Source: Didemnitutus sp047777955
GTDB taxonomy: Bacteria > Verrucomicrobiota > Verrucomicrobiia > Opitutales > Opitutaceae
Reading direction: 5' to 3'
Length of the DNA: 64,000 bases
NCBI RefSeq assembly: GCF_047777955.1
Contig: NZ_CP180536.1
Location: 79,785-143,784, forward strand
In this document: piece after piece, positions 43,001-52,340 of the stretch
Layout of the letters: every line of letters begins with the position of its first letter
Position numbering within the stretch: the stretch's first letter is position 1
Made by a program: the position numbers and the translations under genes
The notes under the pieces: model-generated
Database searches by the model: none
What the model saw: the letters and a program-made list of their open reading frames with translations, nothing else
What the model was told of the DNA's origin: nothing

Positions 43001-44761
43001 AGAGGTTGAGTTGTAGTTCCCGTCACCCGGGTAGGTCGCCCGGACGGTGTAGCTGCCAGGATAGAGCACTGTGCCGACACCGACCGCCCCGCTGGAGGGG
43101 GCCGCGCCGGTGCCGGCGGCAGCGACGATGGTATAGGAGACGGCTCCCGTGGGAGTCGCGACAGAGCTGGAATAGGGATTGGCGAAAGACGCGTTGAGGT
43201 CTGCGGCGGTCAGCGATCGACTGGATGAGTAAGCCTTGCCAGCGAAGGTCGCCGACGGGGTGGCCTTCGTCACGGTTACGGACGCATAGCCAACACAGTT
43301 GTTATTCCAGTTGTTGGTGTCAGAGGACGCCCAAACAATCCCGTCGTTCGCATTGGAGTGAAAAGTGACAGACCCAACCCATGTCGGTAGGAAAGTGATG
43401 CTGCGACTGCTGCTTCCGCCTGAGACCACGCCGCTCGTGTAGGACGCGGCTGTGATATACGGTGTCGTAGGATGGTTGCCCCACCCCGTGCTGTGATCCG
43501 TCATGGTCCCGCGATTCCAGTCGGTTCCATCCTGGCGCAAGACGAGGAGACCGTGGAATGCCAAATTCGCATCGGCATCTGTCGCTGTCGAAAACGCTGT
43601 TACGCTCTGACCAAATGCGATCGTGCCGGCACTAACGGCCGTGTTTACGATCGGGTAGCGATCCGTAGGATAGTAGTTGCCCGATTGTATCCAAGTCGAA
43701 CTTGCCCCCATCGCATCGTATGCGGCGGCGCGGTAGGTGTAGTAATTGTTTGGTTGGATACCAACGGAGAACGTCGTTGCCGGCGAGACACTGCTGGATG
43801 TCGAGCCGAAGGAAGTGTCAGTGTAAGCCTCCCACGCGCCTCCATTGGTGCTTCGCTGAACCACAATGCGCGTGAGATTGCCATCGGGGTCAGATGCCTG
43901 CGCTCTGGCATAGTGGGTGCCGCCGTAGTAGAATGTGCCGGGGATGTCATACCACGAGATGGACGGCGCGGAATTCGGCGGCGCAACGATGCTCACATAC
44001 GCATACTTCGCGGGAGGCGTTCCCCAAGTATCCCATGAACCGCCCCAGTCGATCGCTCCGCCGTTGTAATCCACATCGCCGGCGGCTCCGCCGCGAAACG
44101 CAGGCTTGGCGCGGAGAACCACAGTGCTGCCTGTGCCGCCAGCCGTGATGTTGTAGGTCTGCGATCGGTTGGCCCCAACGTTCACATCGGAGCTACCCCA
44201 GTTCCACGACGCACCTCCGTCCGTAGAATACTGCACATGCCAAAAGCCGATCTGCTCAGAATCGTAGCCGTCGGTCGCCGCACTCGCCGTGATCGAGACA
44301 TTTGAACCGGCATACGCGGTGCCTGGCGCTGAAATACTCAGGCTGCGCGACTTCGCGTAGAAGGAAATCACTGGGGTATCCACGTAGCGGCTGCCACTAG
44401 CCAGCAAACTGCCGTAGATCGTCCAATATCCCGCGCTTGGCGGTGTCCAATTAGCGGCCCCGTTCCAACTCGCTGCGTTCATCACCGCGGTTGCGCTGTG
44501 CCAACCCCAATACTGGGTGTGGAGAACAACGCTTTGCCCAGTGCTGTTGTTGTAGGCCCAAATCTGGCCGCCATCAGATTCCCCATAGATCACCAACCCG
44601 CCGTTGCTGCCCGAAACGACCTGAGTGCTGCCCGCGACCAAGGCACCACCATTGCCGACATTCCACGTTCCATAGGTGTAGGCCTCCGCAAAAGCTCGAC
44701 TGCTCAGCACGAGGCCGAACAACGCGAGGCCGACGATACGGGCTATGTTGAAATGTCGCAT
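40067..44761 (-). CDS. Giant secreted adhesin (right copy)
   Basis: 1564 aa, same product as 17605-22299. No indel between the arms was seen over these 4.7 kb. Confidence 0.8.
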   Translation of the reverse strand: MRHFNIARIVGLALFGLVLSSRAFAEAYTYGTWNVGNGGALVAGSTQVVSGSNGGLVIYGESDGGQIWAYNNSTGQSVVLHTQYWGWHSATAVMNAASWNGAANWTPPSAGYWTIYGSLLASGSRYVDTPVISFYAKSRSLSISAPGTAYAGSNVSITASAATDGYDSEQIGFWHVQYSTDGGASWNWGSSDVNVGANRSQTYNITAGGTGSTVVLRAKPAFRGGAAGDVDYNGGAIDWGGSWDTWGTPPAKYAYVSIVAPPNSAPSISWYDIPGTFYYGGTHYARAQASDPDGNLTRIVVQRSTNGGAWEAYTDTSFGSTSSSVSPATTFSVGIQPNNYYTYRAAAYDAMGASSTWIQSGNYYPTDRYPIVNTAVSAGTIAFGQSVTAFSTATDADANLAFHGLLVLRQDGTDWNRGTMTDHSTGWGNHPTTPYITAASYTSGVVSGGSSSRSITFLPTWVGSVTFHSNANDGIVWASSDTNNWNNNCVGYASVTVTKATPSATFAGKAYSSSRSLTAADLNASFANPYSSSVATPTGAVSYTIVAAAGTGAAPSSGAVGVGTVLYPGSYTVRATYPGDGNYNSTSVDATFTVSNTVPSTTLSASPASMTWGGSATITSTTTDADANLTSHAIDYSTDNASWVAGGTTWNGTTSSATRWDGANTSSNTLTVTWNPPSAGIFYFRSRGADSTGATSSFQTATVTVAKANQTVSISPSSQTITVGGTITFTASGGNTSYTWGGSAGASGSGSSKAVVFSTAGTFTVTVVDSGNTNYNGSNTATATITVVAAPTASLAKTVASGTYPGSVTLTPSFANSTSAAISQSAPTSGTITNSPTSGTGVSLTNLNAGSYTWTLTATNAAGTAATSTVSQTIAQAPQTSVAVSPTTATVTAGGSVTFTASGGLSSVGYTWGGSASGSGSSKAVAFATPGTYSVTVYAGADTNYTASNTASATVTVVAAPTATLSRTINSGAYPGNVTLNWSTTNATSATVSGPGFTGAQAVSVPSGSSTLGSLAPGTYSWTLTATNSAGATATSTASATITQAGQTVSISPTSSTVVAGGSVTFTASGAQSSAGYTWGGSSGASGSGSTKAVSFPTAGTYTVTVQSPADTNYSASNTASASVTVVNSSGTIVFPAAAPGGSSTRTLAIGNTGNSVLNVTTLTAAGDTVAAEFTSAASSATTAASSTTNVVLTFSPATTGTRTGVLQVVSNDSAATPLYYALQGDGSNIPTATISAAPATGTAPHNITVVWSTTNATSVTVSGTSLTSTAASGSQAVSGLPAGTHVYTVTATGPGGTATQSASVVVSPPPVTLTVTVVGSGNVTGAGTYSQGATATLTAAGTNGQVFKSWSGAMSGNANPAALLMDSNKAVTATFGPPMAVLTVNMNAGGSVTGGGSYSINDMASFSATPDSTHYFVGWSGDYTGAATAGSILMDTDHVVTATFASKLAQTITFPNPGDLEMRSAPYTLTADATSGLPVTLVVVSGPATISGKNLTVTGAGQITVKASQAGNSLYLPAPDVTQIFNGVITPPTVTAQGESAGKVKKDGTKEQNAPVHYIIKNN
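41378..41929 (-). repeat. 552-bp direct repeat, giant-adhesin copy (right arm)
   Basis: Mirror of 20437-20988, identical to it. Confidence 0.95.
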
Positions 44762-44781
44762 GTCTTGGCTGCGATGGACGA

Positions 44782-45198
44782 TTATTTCTTCGCCTTCGGT
44801 TCCTGTGCGTTCGTTACCGTGGCATTGCCTGCCGTCTGCTCGCGTAGATGACGGCGGTAATCGACGACTTTCTGCACGTCGTCGCGACGATCCGGCGCGC
44901 GTTGCGCCGCAAGATCCACGACGCGCTTTTCCAGCGCGGCAAGGGCCTCATTGAGGCGCTTCACCGCATCCTGCAACTCGGGGGCCTTGTAAGCTTCGCG
45001 GATAAACTTCTCGGCTTCACGATAGCGCTCTAGGGGGAGCCCGTTCGGCATCACGAAGCTTTCGCTTACAACCGGGGCAAGTTGCTGACCTTTCCCCAAG
45101 GGGGCCGGCGCCGGGGTAGCCGGCGCTTTCGTCGGCTCCGCGGAGAAAAGCGAGCACGCAGCGGCGGCCGTGATAATGTAGAGAAGTATTTTTTTCAT
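44782..45198 (-). CDS. Small secreted coiled protein (right copy)
   Basis: 138 aa, same product as 17168-17584. Confidence 0.65.
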   Translation of the reverse strand: MKKILLYIITAAAACSLFSAEPTKAPATPAPAPLGKGQQLAPVVSESFVMPNGLPLERYREAEKFIREAYKAPELQDAVKRLNEALAALEKRVVDLAAQRAPDRRDDVQKVVDYRRHLREQTAGNATVTNAQEPKAKK

Positions 45199-45216
45199 GA
45201 TGCGTAGTGATCGAAA

Positions 45217-47118
45217 TTAGAACCACGAGATGCCGATGCGCGGAGCCAGGCCGGTGCCGGTGAGCGAACACGTTGCCGTGTTGGAACTGGCGGTGACGGT
45301 GAGCGTGCCGGTGTTGCTCCCGATCGCCGCGTTCGGGCCGAAGGTAAGCGTGAGCGTGACACTCGCACCTGGCGTCAGGGTGTAGGGCAGCGAAAGGCTG
45401 CTCGAAGCATACTTTCCGCTGACGCCAATCGCGGTGACTGTCACCGTCGAGTTGCCTGGATTGGACAGCGTAACCGTTCTGGTCGCGGTTGTCGGTGTGC
45501 CGGCAAGCGTGTCGCGATATACGCTCCCGAAATCCAGACTCGAAACCGAAAGCGTCACGTTGCCAGTCGGGTTGACGACGGTGACGGAGGCGGAGGCGGT
45601 GTTGGAAGCGGAATAGTTGGTGTCGGCCGGAGACTGCACCGTGACGGTGTAGGTGCCGGCCGTCGGGAAGGACACCGCCTTGGTCGAGCCCGAGCCGGAG
45701 GCGCCCGAGCTGCCGCCCCAGGTGTAGCCGGCGCTGCTCTGCGCCCCGGAGGCGGTGAACGTGACCGAGCCGCCGGCGACGACCGTGCTCGATGTCGGCG
45801 AGATCGAGACGGTCTGCCCGGCCTGCGTGATCGTCGCCGAGGCCGTGGAGGTCGCCGTCGCACCGGCCGAGTTCGTGGCCGTCAACGTCCACGAGTAGGT
45901 GCCGGGCGCCAGGCTGCCCAGCGTGCTCGATCCACTCGGCACGCTCACCGCCTGCGCTCCGGTGAAGCCAGGACCGCTCACCGTCGCGCTCGTCGCGTTC
46001 GTCGTGCTCCAGTTCAGCGTCACGTTGCCAGGATACGCACCGCTGTTGATCGTGCGGCTCAGCGTCGCCGTCGGCGCCGCCACCACTGTCACCGTCGCAC
46101 TCGCCGTGTTCGAGGCCGTGTATGCGCCGCCGGCAGGCGAATAGACTGTCACCGTAACAGTGCCCACGGAGTTGAAAGTGACCGCTTTGGTCGAACCCGA
46201 GCCGGAGGCGCCGGAGCTACCACCCCACACATAACCGTTCTGTCCGCCCGATGCGGTGAAAGTGACCGCCGCCCCGACCGTCACCGTCTGGCTAACAGGA
46301 GAGATTGAAACGCTCTGCCCCTGCAATTGGGTGCCGGTAGCCGGCTGGCTCAGCGTTTGGTAGGTGTTATACGTCGAGACGTTCCGCTTGCCCCCGAGGT
46401 TGGACACTTCGCCCTGCTCCCAGTCACGCTGTTGATTCTTAGTTTGCGTGAAGCTCTGGCCGTAGGGAACCGTGCTCGGATCAGGCGACCACGAGGAGGT
46501 GTCATACCAGTCTCGCGTCATGATATTGTAGGGCGTCCAAGTCACCTGCGTCCCCGTCGCGGATTGGTAGATAGTCTGGTTGGTATAGTAAACGGTCTGG
46601 TATCGTTTCTGCGTCGGGTCCGTGCTCAAATACTCGCCACGCTCCCAGTCGCGTTGCTGATTCTTGCTTTGCGTGAAGCTCTGGCCGTAGGGAACCGTGC
46701 TCGGATCAGGCGACCACGAGGAGGTGTCATACCAGTCTCGCGTCATCACATCGTAGGGAACCCAAGTCGCCGATGATGTGATCGTCACATATTGATTCAG
46801 GCCCCAAGAATTGCCGTTACCATCGTCCAACACCCATGCGTATCCGATAAGATAGCGCCCCGGTGCAACGCCGTCTGTGTTGATGAAGAATTCCCAATCG
46901 AGCGTTTCCGCATCAACGTGGGATACAACCGTCGCCCAACTCACATACGTGACCACTCCGGCGCCGACACCGTTGTTTTTTCCGACTTGATTGAATCCCA
47001 AGCTTTGAGTGCCGGTGTTCTGCTGGAAGGAATAATCCCACTCTTCAACAACGGCAAAGGCGTCCATAAAGGACGCCAGGAAGCCAAGCAGCAGTATCGT
47101 GCAACGGAGTATCTTCAT
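45217..47118 (-). CDS. Secreted Ig-like repeat adhesin (right copy)
   Basis: 633 aa from ATG 47118; same product as 15248-17149, with one synonymous A/G difference at 45949 inside the 552-bp repeat. Confidence 0.75.
   Translation of the reverse strand: MKILRCTILLLGFLASFMDAFAVVEEWDYSFQQNTGTQSLGFNQVGKNNGVGAGVVTYVSWATVVSHVDAETLDWEFFINTDGVAPGRYLIGYAWVLDDGNGNSWGLNQYVTITSSATWVPYDVMTRDWYDTSSWSPDPSTVPYGQSFTQSKNQQRDWERGEYLSTDPTQKRYQTVYYTNQTIYQSATGTQVTWTPYNIMTRDWYDTSSWSPDPSTVPYGQSFTQTKNQQRDWEQGEVSNLGGKRNVSTYNTYQTLSQPATGTQLQGQSVSISPVSQTVTVGAAVTFTASGGQNGYVWGGSSGASGSGSTKAVTFNSVGTVTVTVYSPAGGAYTASNTASATVTVVAAPTATLSRTINSGAYPGNVTLNWSTTNATSATVSGPGFTGAQAVSVPSGSSTLGSLAPGTYSWTLTATNSAGATATSTASATITQAGQTVSISPTSSTVVAGGSVTFTASGAQSSAGYTWGGSSGASGSGSTKAVSFPTAGTYTVTVQSPADTNYSASNTASASVTVVNPTGNVTLSVSSLDFGSVYRDTLAGTPTTATRTVTLSNPGNSTVTVTAIGVSGKYASSSLSLPYTLTPGASVTLTLTFGPNAAIGSNTGTLTVTASSNTATCSLTGTGLAPRIGISWF
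45571..46122 (-). repeat. 552-bp direct repeat, small-adhesin copy (right arm)
   Basis: Mirror of 16244-16795. Differs at 45949 from the other three copies. Confidence 0.95.
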
Positions 47119-47127
47119 CGGCACGGA

Positions 47128-47883
47128 TTACTTCGCCACCGCGGCGACCTGCACGCCGGGTTGCGGATTGTTAAGCGCCGGGTAGGCGACAATCTCGAAT
47201 TTCTTGCTGCCGTATTTCTTTTTGCCGATGTCGGCCAAGATCGACAGCATATCAATCTCCTCGCCCTCGGGAATGGGACGACTGAGCGTGCCCGAGAACG
47301 GCGAGTAAACGTAGAGCCGCCCCGAATAGACGAACATCGCGCAGGGTTGCTCGCCTTCGTCGGTCGAGTAGCCAAAGGCCATCGGCAGACGGTCCTTCGC
47401 CATGCGGGCAATGAGGTTGCCGACGACATTGAGCGCACGGGCCTTCGTCATCTCGCCTTCGATGTCGAGGACGCGAGTGCCGCGCTCGTAGGCAACCATG
47501 ATCTGCTTCGTCACGAATTCCTGGAGCTTTTTCTCGAAACGATAGGGCGCGCGAAGAAGCGCCATATCATTCCCGAGCGAGAAACCGCCGTTGTAGCCGT
47601 CGTAGCCGAAGACGCGCTTGCCGTCGGAGAGAACCGCAACGGCATGCTTACCCTGCTCGGTCACGGTGACATTGGCCCTGATTTCGGGGCGAACGGCGCG
47701 CACCGTGTCAACGAAGAGAACAGCACGCGGAACACAGCCGCGGGGAAGGTCGCCGACATCGAGGGCCGGCACGGTGGAGAGATCGGCAAACGCAGGTGTT
47801 TGCTCGGAAGTATTCGTTGCAGCCATGCCCCGATTCACGGCGACAAGCGCGAGCGAGGCGATGGCAAACAGGGCGGTCTTCAT
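47128..47883 (-). CDS. Exported protein of unknown function (right copy)
   Basis: 251 aa from ATG 47883, same product as 14483-15238. Confidence 0.65.
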   Translation of the reverse strand: MKTALFAIASLALVAVNRGMAATNTSEQTPAFADLSTVPALDVGDLPRGCVPRAVLFVDTVRAVRPEIRANVTVTEQGKHAVAVLSDGKRVFGYDGYNGGFSLGNDMALLRAPYRFEKKLQEFVTKQIMVAYERGTRVLDIEGEMTKARALNVVGNLIARMAKDRLPMAFGYSTDEGEQPCAMFVYSGRLYVYSPFSGTLSRPIPEGEEIDMLSILADIGKKKYGSKKFEIVAYPALNNPQPGVQVAAVAK

Positions 47884-47919
47884 GGCGGAGCGGAAGGAGG
47901 TTTCGGTAGAGTGCATAAT

Positions 47920-47955
47920 GACACTATTGAGACAAGTCCACTCGGTTCACAAGTC
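47920..47955 (-). promoter_or_regulatory. GACTTGTCTC-N6-GTCATT box (right arm)
   Basis: Mirror of 14411-14446. Confidence 0.55.
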
Positions 47956-48028
47956 TTATTTTTAGCTTTTTAGATTTTTAGCTTCTTAGCTTTGCTAAAT
48001 ACCTAGTTTGCTAGTTTTCTATTTTTTG
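47956..48028. repeat. A-tract repeat array (right arm)
   Basis: Mirror of 14338-14410, read here as TTTTTAGC units. Confidence 0.7.
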
Positions 48029-48635
48029 CGTTTCGTGCCCGCCCGCGCCTGCTGCTCGGCGGCCATCCGCAGCAGAACATCGGCATGGCACGCCACCCCA
48101 GGAGGGCAAAAGCACGCCAGGCTCTTCCCGAAAAGCGGAGACAAGTCCCACCCCTCCTGTCGAATCTTTGCCTCGAACAGCTCGACCGCGCGGCCGTTAT
48201 CCAAGACGGCCGCCGGATTCCGTGGATCTGGATCGCCGACCCGAAACGGGTTTCCCCATCGCCCAGGGCGCGCCACCTTCACGCACTCAGGCGGCATGCG
48301 CCAGCCCCGCGACCGGCGCAGCTGAACCCGAACCGGCAGCCCGCCATTACAGGTTTCTAGCTTTTTAGCTTTTATCGACTCGCCCTCTGCCGTGTTCTCG
48401 ATCGCCTCGGCTGAGATGTAGCAATAGGACGCCGCCCGCCGGAGCGGGCTATACGCCCGGCTCCCTTCGGGAGAAACTGGCCCGTGATGCGACACCAACC
48501 ATCCTTGCGCGTCTTAACGCCGGCGAAGGCCTGCGGCTCTTTGTGGATCGCTCTGCTTCGGACAACCACCAAGCCGACGCCAAGGCGTCGCACGAGCACA
48601 CCCGGGACAGGATCGAATGGGCAAGCGAGGCTCAT
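48019..48635 (-). pseudogene. DUF4326-like protein, frameshifted right copy
   Basis: Copy of 13730-14347. Near 48468 this arm has one G fewer, so the N-terminal frame stops at 48372 and the DUF4326 half (to 48019) reads in another frame from about 48498. This split is also compatible with two separate genes. Confidence 0.6.
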
Positions 48636-48667
48636 TTAGCTTTCTGGCTTTTTAGCTTTTTAGCTTC
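48634..48667. repeat. A-tract repeat (right arm)
   Basis: Mirror of 13698-13731. Confidence 0.65.
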
Positions 48668-48866
48668 TCTCCACCGGCGGGATGATACGCCGGCAAAAAT
48701 CCCACAGCGCCAAGACGAGCACAAGCCCGACCCCGCCGACACGCCACCATTGCCGCTCACTGAGCGCGCAGCCGACGTAGAACGCTGCGAGCACCGAGGA
48801 TAGGGCCGCGCGCGCGAGCGCCACGCGGTTCATTGGATCTGAAAGGTCCTGGCGGGGGTGTTTCAT
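48660..48866 (-). CDS. Small membrane protein (right copy)
   Basis: 68 aa, same product as 13499-13705. Confidence 0.6.
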   Translation of the reverse strand: MKHPRQDLSDPMNRVALARAALSSVLAAFYVGCALSERQWWRVGGVGLVLVLALWDFCRRIIPPVERS

Positions 48867-48868
48867 GG

Positions 48869-48916
48869 GTTTAGTTTTTTAGCTTGCTAGTCTTTTAGCT
48901 TTTTAGCTTCTTAGCA
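48869..48916. repeat. A-tract repeat, candidate centromere (right arm)
   Basis: Mirror of 13449-13496, between divergent parA and the membrane-protein gene. Confidence 0.65.
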
Positions 48917-48921
48917 GCAAG

Positions 48922-49539
48922 ATGAAAACCGTTCTCGTGGCCCAGAGCAAAGGCGGCGTCGGCAAATCCACCTTGGTTTGCCTCCAGGCGATGGCGCTCA
49001 ATCACTGCGGCGTTGCCGTCGCAGTGTGCGACCTCGACATGCAAGGCACCACCAGCTCCTGGCTGACCGAACAGCTCCCCAAGCTGCCCAACATCGAAAT
49101 TCTGCCGCAGCCCGACACGAAGCCGAGCCGCCCCGCAGCCCTCCTCCTGATCGACACCGCAGGGCGCGGCGACTTCGCCGCGATCATGGATACCATGCCA
49201 GCCGCCGACCTCTACCTTGTCCCCGCAACCCCCGCGATTGAGGACATCCGCATTGCCGGCAAAACAGTGGCTCTGCTCAAGCAGCATCGGCCCCAAGCCG
49301 TGATCCGCCTGATCTGGAACCGCATTCGCGAGGGGCACAGCGACAGCGACGAGACGTATCTCCAAGCCTTCACCGAGCAAATCGGAGTGCCGGCGCTCCG
49401 CAACCGCATCCACGAGAGCAAGCCCTACCGCGACGCCCGCTTCCCGCCACCGACCGGCGGGTGGGCGAGGGCAACCACGAGCAAGTATGCCAAGGAGCTG
49501 CCGGCCGTCGCGACCGAGATTCTGTCATTGCTTGTTTAG
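48922..49539 (+). CDS. parA: ParA-family partition ATPase (right copy)
   Basis: 205 aa, same product as 12826-13443. Confidence 0.92.
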   Translation: MKTVLVAQSKGGVGKSTLVCLQAMALNHCGVAVAVCDLDMQGTTSSWLTEQLPKLPNIEILPQPDTKPSRPAALLLIDTAGRGDFAAIMDTMPAADLYLVPATPAIEDIRIAGKTVALLKQHRPQAVIRLIWNRIREGHSDSDETYLQAFTEQIGVPALRNRIHESKPYRDARFPPPTGGWARATTSKYAKELPAVATEILSLLV

Positions 49540-49574
49540 GTTTCTAGGTTTTTAGTTTTTTAGCTTCCTAGCAA
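49532..49574. repeat. A-tract repeat after parA (right arm)
   Basis: Mirror of 12791-12833. Confidence 0.7.
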
Positions 49575-49575
49575 T

Positions 49576-49863
49576 ATGGCCGTAGATGCACACTGGATCA
49601 AAATCGGTAGCGTGAAGATCCCGCTGCCGAAGGTGCAGCGCGCTACTTGGCTCCGCATTATCCGTCGCGGACTGCTCCCGATCGCCGCCGCGTGGGCTAT
49701 CTACCTGGTGCCAATGCCGCCCAGTTTAAGCCTAGTCCGCGCCGGCCTGATCTTGGCCACCGGCATTTACTTTCTCAATTCACTCCGAGGCTTCGTCAAC
49801 GACCTCAACCAATACACCGCCCATGTCCGCAGCAGCACATCCCCCAAAAAAGCCCGTCGGTAA
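49576..49863 (+). CDS. Small membrane protein of the parA operon (split form)
   Basis: 95 aa with two hydrophobic segments, ending SPKKARR. Corresponds to the first part of the fused 260-aa protein at 12007-12789. Here a run of six A (five in the other arm) leads to a stop at 49863. Confidence 0.55.
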   Translation: MAVDAHWIKIGSVKIPLPKVQRATWLRIIRRGLLPIAAAWAIYLVPMPPSLSLVRAGLILATGIYFLNSLRGFVNDLNQYTAHVRSSTSPKKARR

Positions 49864-50359
49864 CGGTGACGCGAAAGCCCAAGCAGCCGCGCTGGGCGCA
49901 CGCTTGCTTGCCACAACCATTGCAGCGCATACCGCGCCCGCGGCGGCCCCAGCTTCCGATGCTCCGCCGGCCGCGCCGGCCCCGAAGCCCAAGTCCTCGC
50001 CTCCGCCCAGCCCCAAGAAGGCGCACCCGCCTGCCGCTCCCGCACCCGCCGCACCCTCGGCGGCGGGCGAGAAGCGCACTCCACGCAATCCCCCCAACCA
50101 ACTCATGGCCCAGGGCGACCCGCCGAAGAAGGTCTGCTATAACGTCGATCCCGCTCTGTCGAAACACCTCCTCAGCTTCAAATTCGGCCTCAACATGCAG
50201 GGCGTGAACCGCAAGGTGAACGACACGATGGTGTCGCTCTTCGCGCTCTCGCAGCTTCCCGCCGGCGAAAATGGGTCGGGCGTGACGCCCGAACTCGCCG
50301 AGGCATACCGGCAGTTTGTCAACGAACGCTTCCCCAAGGAGGGTGCGGCTGAGAGTTGA
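49823..50359 (+). CDS. Pro/Ala-rich protein with possible DNA-binding end (split form)
   Basis: 178 aa from ATG 49823, overlapping the membrane protein by 41 bp: MSAAAHPPKKPVGNGDAKAQ, then the Pro/Ala/Lys linker and the VCYNVDPALSKHLLSFKFGL domain. The second part of the fused protein in the left arm. Confidence 0.55.
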   Translation: MSAAAHPPKKPVGNGDAKAQAAALGARLLATTIAAHTAPAAAPASDAPPAAPAPKPKSSPPPSPKKAHPPAAPAPAAPSAAGEKRTPRNPPNQLMAQGDPPKKVCYNVDPALSKHLLSFKFGLNMQGVNRKVNDTMVSLFALSQLPAGENGSGVTPELAEAYRQFVNERFPKEGAAES

Positions 50360-50928
50360 CAATCATCCGCTTAAAGTCCTCGCCATCATCAGTTACAGTG
50401 TCCGCCGTGTTCACAGAATCCCCTCAAACTCCCACAGGTAAGCGTGACCGGTCACGCCGCCACACGGGCCAGTTGAGCGCCACATTGCGAAAGCAAAGGC
50501 AGCGGGCACGGCAGAAGAAGGACGGTTTCGTCCGCCTCGAAATCTTGGTGAGTGACACGGTGGCCAAGAACTTGGTCGCGACGGCCACGCTGACTGGTGG
50601 CACGACGAAGGAAGAGGCTGCATTCCTCGTGACAGCCACCGCCGCGCGTGATCTGCGGGAAATGGACGCACTGGCCAAGAAAGCCGGGGAACTATGGCTC
50701 CGCGCCGAGCCATATCTGGCCGTCGCCTCCTACCTCGTTGCACCAGGCGCATCATTCCGCTGTAAAGACCGCGTGCTTACCCATGCCGAATGGCAACCGA
50801 TCCAGACCGAGTTGTTCGCGATTCGGGACGGCCTCGCCGCGCGGCGGCGCTGGGATAAGCGCCGGATCGAGGACTTTTTCCGCCAAGCGGCAGCTCGCCT
50901 AAAGCCGCCGACTGCCGTAAAAAGCTAA
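50356..50928 (+). CDS. Possible ribbon-helix-helix protein (right copy)
   Basis: 190 aa, same product as 11438-12010. Start overlaps the preceding stop. Confidence 0.6.
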   Translation: MTIIRLKSSPSSVTVSAVFTESPQTPTGKRDRSRRHTGQLSATLRKQRQRARQKKDGFVRLEILVSDTVAKNLVATATLTGGTTKEEAAFLVTATAARDLREMDALAKKAGELWLRAEPYLAVASYLVAPGASFRCKDRVLTHAEWQPIQTELFAIRDGLAARRRWDKRRIEDFFRQAAARLKPPTAVKS

Positions 50929-50962
50929 TTTCCTATTTTCCTATTTTTCACCCAATCCAACC

Positions 50963-51199
50963 ATGACGCTATCCACTGCCGAAATTCACGTCCGCGCCTG
51001 CGTGCGCGGCATCCTTCCCGAGGCAGAGGCCGAAAAGCTGCTCGCTGATGAAGCGTGGCTCGATGCCGAAGTCTCCAACGTGCTGGCGGCCGTCACGGAC
51101 GCCCAGGGCGAGAACGCTCACGATCTGGCGGGGCAGGAGAGGGGCTTGGCCGCTTACAACGAAGACTTGCGCGCCAGGATCGGCGCCGGCGCTCGATGA
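50963..51199 (+). CDS. Small helical hypothetical protein (right copy)
   Basis: 78 aa, same product as 11167-11403. Confidence 0.6.
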   Translation: MTLSTAEIHVRACVRGILPEAEAEKLLADEAWLDAEVSNVLAAVTDAQGENAHDLAGQERGLAAYNEDLRARIGAGAR

Positions 51200-51483
51200 G
51201 CGGGGACACCAGCGATTCGCCTGCGCAATACTGCACGATCCGGCCCGAGTTTCGGGACGCCGGCGAGCCGTATGCCGTTTACCTCGTGGTAGAGGACAAC
51301 GGCGATCGTCTGCGGATTCAGCCCGTCGAGTGGGCTCACGGGATGATCGTCCCGATCGAGACCGTGGGCCGCGACATGATCGACCTGGTGAAACTGGATG
51401 ATGTGGGTTCACGCTCGGTCCCAGACATGCCTCCACTCCCTCAGAAACCAGCCGCCAGCGAAGCCAGGACGAGAAACCGATGA
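51196..51483 (+). CDS. Small MPPLP-tailed protein (right copy)
   Basis: 95 aa, same product as 10883-11170; tag from 51427. Confidence 0.65.
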   Translation: MSGDTSDSPAQYCTIRPEFRDAGEPYAVYLVVEDNGDRLRIQPVEWAHGMIVPIETVGRDMIDLVKLDDVGSRSVPDMPPLPQKPAASEARTRNR

Positions 51484-51728
51484 AGACCTCCGAGATGACC
51501 TTCGCGGAATGGCTGCGCGCGCTCGATCGGCGCGGCAGCACCGAAGACCCGATCTATTGCGATGGTCGCGAGACCACCCCGACGGAGCTTGCCCACCGGT
51601 TCGACTCGCTCGAACGAATCGCCGGTGTTCGCATCCAATACTTCGGCGGAACGCCTCTGCATCTGATCGCCGGAACCGCCGGCGGCATGCTCCGCGAGCG
51701 AGCGCGCACGGTTCGGATTTGCGCTTAG
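51480..51728 (+). CDS. Small hypothetical protein (right copy)
   Basis: 82 aa, same product as 10638-10886. Confidence 0.65.
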   Translation: MKTSEMTFAEWLRALDRRGSTEDPIYCDGRETTPTELAHRFDSLERIAGVRIQYFGGTPLHLIAGTAGGMLRERARTVRICA

Positions 51729-51737
51729 TAAGCCTCT

Positions 51738-51762
51738 ACCCCCTTTTATGGGGGTTTCTATT
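51738..51762 (+). terminator. Stem-loop terminator C5-loop-G5 (right arm)
   Basis: CCCCC-TTTTAT-GGGGG then TTTCTATT. Mirror of 10602-10628, one base pair shorter. TTGACT follows at 51761. Confidence 0.7.
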
Positions 51763-51797
51763 GACTTAGCGGGCGTGGCCTCCGAAGCTCGGGGCAC

Positions 51798-52316
51798 ATG
51801 CTAAACGCAGCCATGTATGCCGCGTTGCGGAAACTAGAGCGTCATCCGGTTCTCCGCAAAAAAGACATCCACAAACTCTTCCCTGAAGAGTCGGAGAAGA
51901 CGTTGGTGAAATCGCTCTCGCGCATGACGACCGCGGGCCTGCTCACTCGCGTGGCCCGCGATCTCTACATCAACACACTGGCGCCGCGAAATCCGCATCT
52001 CCTCGAAGAAATCGCCCGTGCCGCGAGACCGGGATGCTTCATGTATGTGAGCCTTGAATCTGCTCTCTCAGAACACGGGCGTATTTCGCAGGTGCCGCTG
52101 GTCCTGACGGTGATGACAGACGGCAGCGCCGGCGTCGTGAGAACCACGCTCGGCACGATCGAGTTCACCCACACGAAGCGGACGGCCGCAGAAATGCTCG
52201 CTCGGTCAGTCCACGTTGACGGCCGTCCGCTCCGCGTGGCCACGCCAGGAGCCGCCGAACAGGACCTGCGCCGCGTCGGGCGGAACGTCAACATGCTCCT
52301 AGACCAGGAAGACTAG
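51798..52316 (+). CDS. abiEi: AbiEi-like antitoxin (right copy)
   Basis: 172 aa, same product as 10048-10566. Confidence 0.8.
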   Translation: MLNAAMYAALRKLERHPVLRKKDIHKLFPEESEKTLVKSLSRMTTAGLLTRVARDLYINTLAPRNPHLLEEIARAARPGCFMYVSLESALSEHGRISQVPLVLTVMTDGSAGVVRTTLGTIEFTHTKRTAAEMLARSVHVDGRPLRVATPGAAEQDLRRVGRNVNMLLDQED

Positions 52317-52340
52317 CCACCAGCGACAACTCCGATTCCC